Virus record (IMG/VR): IMGVR_UViG_3300028364_000096
Location: 1-32,275 of that record
Length of the DNA stretch: 32,275 nt
Strand: one strand, 5' to 3'
Origin: a virus
A program made the position numbers and the translations under genes. Positions 30,446 through 32,275 of this stretch are shown here, one piece after another. The notes below the pieces were generated by a model. That model saw only the letters and a list, made by a program, of their open reading frames with translations. It ran no database searches and was not told the DNA's origin. Each line of letters begins with the position of its first letter. The stretch's first letter is position 1.

Positions 30446-31948
30446 TCAGGATAACTTTGTCATTATGAATTGCAGCCGTGCTGGAATTGAGTTTGATGTG
30501 TATGTACCATCAGTATCACCAATTTTATTCACAATTTCAATATAATCACCATCAACCAAATCAATCTCAGTATCAAAATTATTTGAGGCATCACCGTATG
30601 CTGAACCACGTGAATAATTGATTGAAATGCCTTTGAAAACATCAGATCCATTTTTGCGCAAAAACACTTGGTATGAGGTACGTGCTGAGCCGCCTTGAGT
30701 ACGTGAAAGTGTTGCCTGCACTCTATAGCGGCCATCAGCGTTCACTGTGATCCTTTCGTTATTTACAGTTGTGCTGTGGCTGAAATTACCTGTACCAGCA
30801 TCTGAAACAGCAGCATCCCAAGCCGCCACTGTTTCAGTAAGATTTGAACCACCAAAGTTTTGTGGTGTTGCTTGAGCAACCTCAATATAATCATATACAC
30901 CACCGCCTCCACCAGCCAAAGCTGCAATGGCTTGCTTGATGCGTTGTGCAGTCCAGCGGCGCACTGTGGTTGCATCACCTGCCTCAGCCTCAGCTTGGCT
31001 CACCACGCTCACCCTTGAATTGTACGCAGTCTCAATCTCAGTGGCTGTTTGATCAGCAGTGGCATCAGCCTCAACATCATCCAGTTTTGATTTGTCAGCA
31101 GCGCTCATGAATCCAGCCGCACCTGTGGATGCATTTGAGTGTGAGTGAGCAGCCGCTGCCTTGGCATCAAGCGCCGCTTGCAGGCCTGAGGTATCGCCAA
31201 TGGCGTGTGAGTGTACTGAGTCAGCCTTGCCATCCAAAGCTGCCTGCAATCCTGAAATTGAGCCAATGCTGAGCGCATCCAGTGTACTTTTATTCAGCTC
31301 TATAAAATCAACAATTTCCTGCAATGTATCCAAATTGGTTTCATCACTACTGAGCAGCGTGTTGATGTTATCAATCAGCCCTTTCAATACTTTTCCTTGG
31401 TTTGCTGAAAGCGGTTTTGTGGTACTGGCACTGGTGAGTGTGTTTTCTATATCAGCGGCAACCAGCTGCAATGTATTGATTACGTTGCTCAAGCCCACCT
31501 CAGCGGCTGTGTGCGTGTGCGTGGCGGCTGCTTTGGCATTGAGTGCATCTTGTAGGCCTGTGATGGCTGCAATGGCGTGTGTGTGGCTCAGGGCAGCTTT
31601 GGCGGCCAACAGCGCATCAGTAGCGGTTTTGGTGTAATACGCTGAATCATGGTTGTGTACCGCAGCGGCTTTGCCATCAAGTGCCGCCTGCAATCCTGCA
31701 ATGTTGCCCACGCTCAAACTGTCCAAATCATCTTTGTTGGCTTTTATAAAGTCCACAATTTCTTGCAGCTCATCAAGGCTCACATCATCTGAATTCAAAA
31801 GGGTAGTGATGGCCACAACTGAGACGGTCAACTCTTTGAGCAAATTGGCTTTGGTCACTTGGCTAGTAACGCCAGCCTCAACCACTGGCAGTAATGCTGC
31901 ATCAGCGGCGGTTGTGATTTCAGGTAGTTGTGTGATTTTTTTACTCAT
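30446..31948 (-). CDS. Fibre protein with HxH motifs and C1q-like tip (candidate head fibre)
   Basis: 500 residues. N-terminus of the KITQLPEITTAADAALLPVV type common in phage fibres, then two copies of a module (about 50-93 and 198-240, LQEIVDFI...GLQAALDGKA). Five HxH motifs at 98-100, 122-124, 144-146, 246-248 and 268-270 probably bind metal in a trimeric shaft. A Gly run near 346-350 leads to a C-terminal beta-rich domain resembling C1q/TNF-like tips (YRVQATLSRTQGG, VFLRKNGSDVFKG, GDYIEIVNK). Its place between capsid and connector genes, away from the tail tip genes, suggests a capsid-attached fibre. Confidence 0.82.
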   Translation of the reverse strand: MSKKITQLPEITTAADAALLPVVEAGVTSQVTKANLLKELTVSVVAITTLLNSDDVSLDELQEIVDFIKANKDDLDSLSVGNIAGLQAALDGKAAAVHNHDSAYYTKTATDALLAAKAALSHTHAIAAITGLQDALNAKAAATHTHTAAEVGLSNVINTLQLVAADIENTLTSASTTKPLSANQGKVLKGLIDNINTLLSSDETNLDTLQEIVDFIELNKSTLDALSIGSISGLQAALDGKADSVHSHAIGDTSGLQAALDAKAAAAHSHSNASTGAAGFMSAADKSKLDDVEADATADQTATEIETAYNSRVSVVSQAEAEAGDATTVRRWTAQRIKQAIAALAGGGGGVYDYIEVAQATPQNFGGSNLTETVAAWDAAVSDAGTGNFSHSTTVNNERITVNADGRYRVQATLSRTQGGSARTSYQVFLRKNGSDVFKGISINYSRGSAYGDASNNFDTEIDLVDGDYIEIVNKIGDTDGTYTSNSIPARLQFIMTKLS

Positions 31949-32153
31949 ATACTAAAAATTCGCCATTTTCCAACAGGATACTCTCACTATTTTCAGCCAA
32001 AAGATTTTTCCCTTTCAGCACATAGGTTGCGTATGGTGATGGTGTTTTGCCAATTATACCATTCTGTGGCGTGTATGGATCAACTTTGCGTGTGGCAACT
32101 GCTTGCCTTGAGCCATACGCACCAGTTTTGATTGTATAAATTGGCAAGGGCAT
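31941..32153 (-). CDS. Small virion-associated protein with LLxENG-type end
   Basis: 70 residues from the ATG at 32153; the longer frame upstream starts in the terminator. Ends with NLLAENSESILLENGEFLVYE-like beta repeats (landmarks LLAENSESILLENG), a motif seen at the ends of some phage appendage proteins. TATAAT lies seven bases before the ATG. It overlaps the fibre start by eight bases and may help anchor the fibre to the capsid. Confidence 0.7.
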   Translation of the reverse strand: MPLPIYTIKTGAYGSRQAVATRKVDPYTPQNGIIGKTPSPYATYVLKGKNLLAENSESILLENGEFLVYE

Positions 32154-32160
32154 TGCACTT

Positions 32161-32166
32161 ATTATA
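32161..32166 (-). promoter_or_regulatory. Leaderless -10 box after the capsid terminator
   Basis: Minus-strand TATAAT with seven bases to the ATG at 32153. It restarts transcription just after the capsid terminator. Confidence 0.6.
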
Positions 32167-32170
32167 CACC

Positions 32171-32206
32171 AAAGAGAAAAGCCACCCTGCACAGGTGGCC
32201 TTTTTC
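32171..32206 (-). terminator. Intrinsic terminator after the capsid gene
   Basis: GCCACC (minus strand, 32194-32199) pairs with GGTGGC (32181-32186) around a seven-base loop, followed by TTTTCTCTTT. A T run on the plus side makes it bidirectional. It separates capsid expression from the fibre and tail genes. Confidence 0.85.
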
Positions 32207-32226
32207 TAATCTCGGTCAGCTAGTGA

Positions 32227-32275
32227 CTAGCTTGCTGCGCCGTTTGTGAGTGATGTGATCGCAGTTGGTAGCGCA
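32227..32275 (-). CDS. Major capsid protein (3' end, continuing from position 1)
   Basis: After removing the 11-base overlap, the capsid reading frame continues here with the residues TAITSLTNGAAS and a TAG stop at 32227-32229. The in-frame join gives a natural C-terminus and is direct evidence that the molecule is circular or circularly permuted. A strong terminator follows within about 25 bases. Confidence 0.9.
   Translation of the reverse strand, partial: ALPTAITSLTNGAAS

Noticed and set aside
31941-32192. 83-residue reading of the small protein after the capsid gene
   Set aside because: Its GTG start lies inside the terminator hairpin; the ATG at 32153 is seven bases after TATAAT.
1-32275. 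Alternative genetic code (reassigned TGA or TAG)
   Set aside because: TAA, TAG and TGA all end well-defined genes (for example capsid TAG, TerS TGA, GIY-YIG TAA), and no conserved protein is interrupted by an in-frame stop.

Overview
The window is a complete, circularly closed tailed-phage (siphovirus-type) genome. Its first 11 bases are repeated as its last 11. Joining the ends completes the major capsid gene, which is cut by the window edges, so the unique length is 32,264 bp. Essentially every gene is on the minus strand, packed with ATGA overlaps or gaps of a few bases. TAA, TAG and TGA all act as stops. No integrase, tRNA, CRISPR array or insertion sequence was seen, so a lytic life style is likely but not proven. 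Shine-Dalgarno sequences are nearly absent. Instead a TATAAT hexamer, often as TGCTATAAT, lies 6-11 bases before many start codons, which points to leaderless or near-leaderless mRNAs. A host that translates such mRNAs is implied. Patescibacteria (CPR) is one possibility, but this is a guess.

In transcription order (falling coordinates), the early region runs from about 17.9 to 6.5 kb. It starts with a GIY-YIG protein and a replication initiator whose coding sequence carries iteron-like repeats. Next come a Sak4-type ATPase, a PD-(D/E)XK nuclease, an SSB-tailed protein, a NinB-like protein, a RusA resolvase and a Pif1/RecD-type helicase, among many small unknown, zinc-ribbon and one-helix membrane proteins. 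Three early units begin at promoters carrying a pair of 13-bp palindromes (AGCAA-N3-TTGCT) 22 bp apart. A fourth promoter, before the small terminase gene, has the same palindromes about 52 bp apart.

The late region runs from 6.4 kb to the window start and continues from 32.2 kb. It encodes the terminase subunits, a portal-MuF fusion, prohead protease and capsid protein, followed by a terminator. A fresh leaderless promoter then starts a small protein and a 500-residue fibre with HxH motifs. Connector, head closure, gp10-like, tail terminator, tube, tail chaperone with a -1 frameshift, tape measure, tail hub and distal tail proteins follow. Small membrane proteins, an amidase with an extra HExxH domain and a holin-like protein end the late region.

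Between the lysis genes and the early genes (about 17.9-19.3 kb) lies a regulatory island. It has several strong terminators, a secreted 3D-domain protein, a very basic 55-residue protein with a rare Shine-Dalgarno-like site, short repeats, and a possible plus-strand small RNA.
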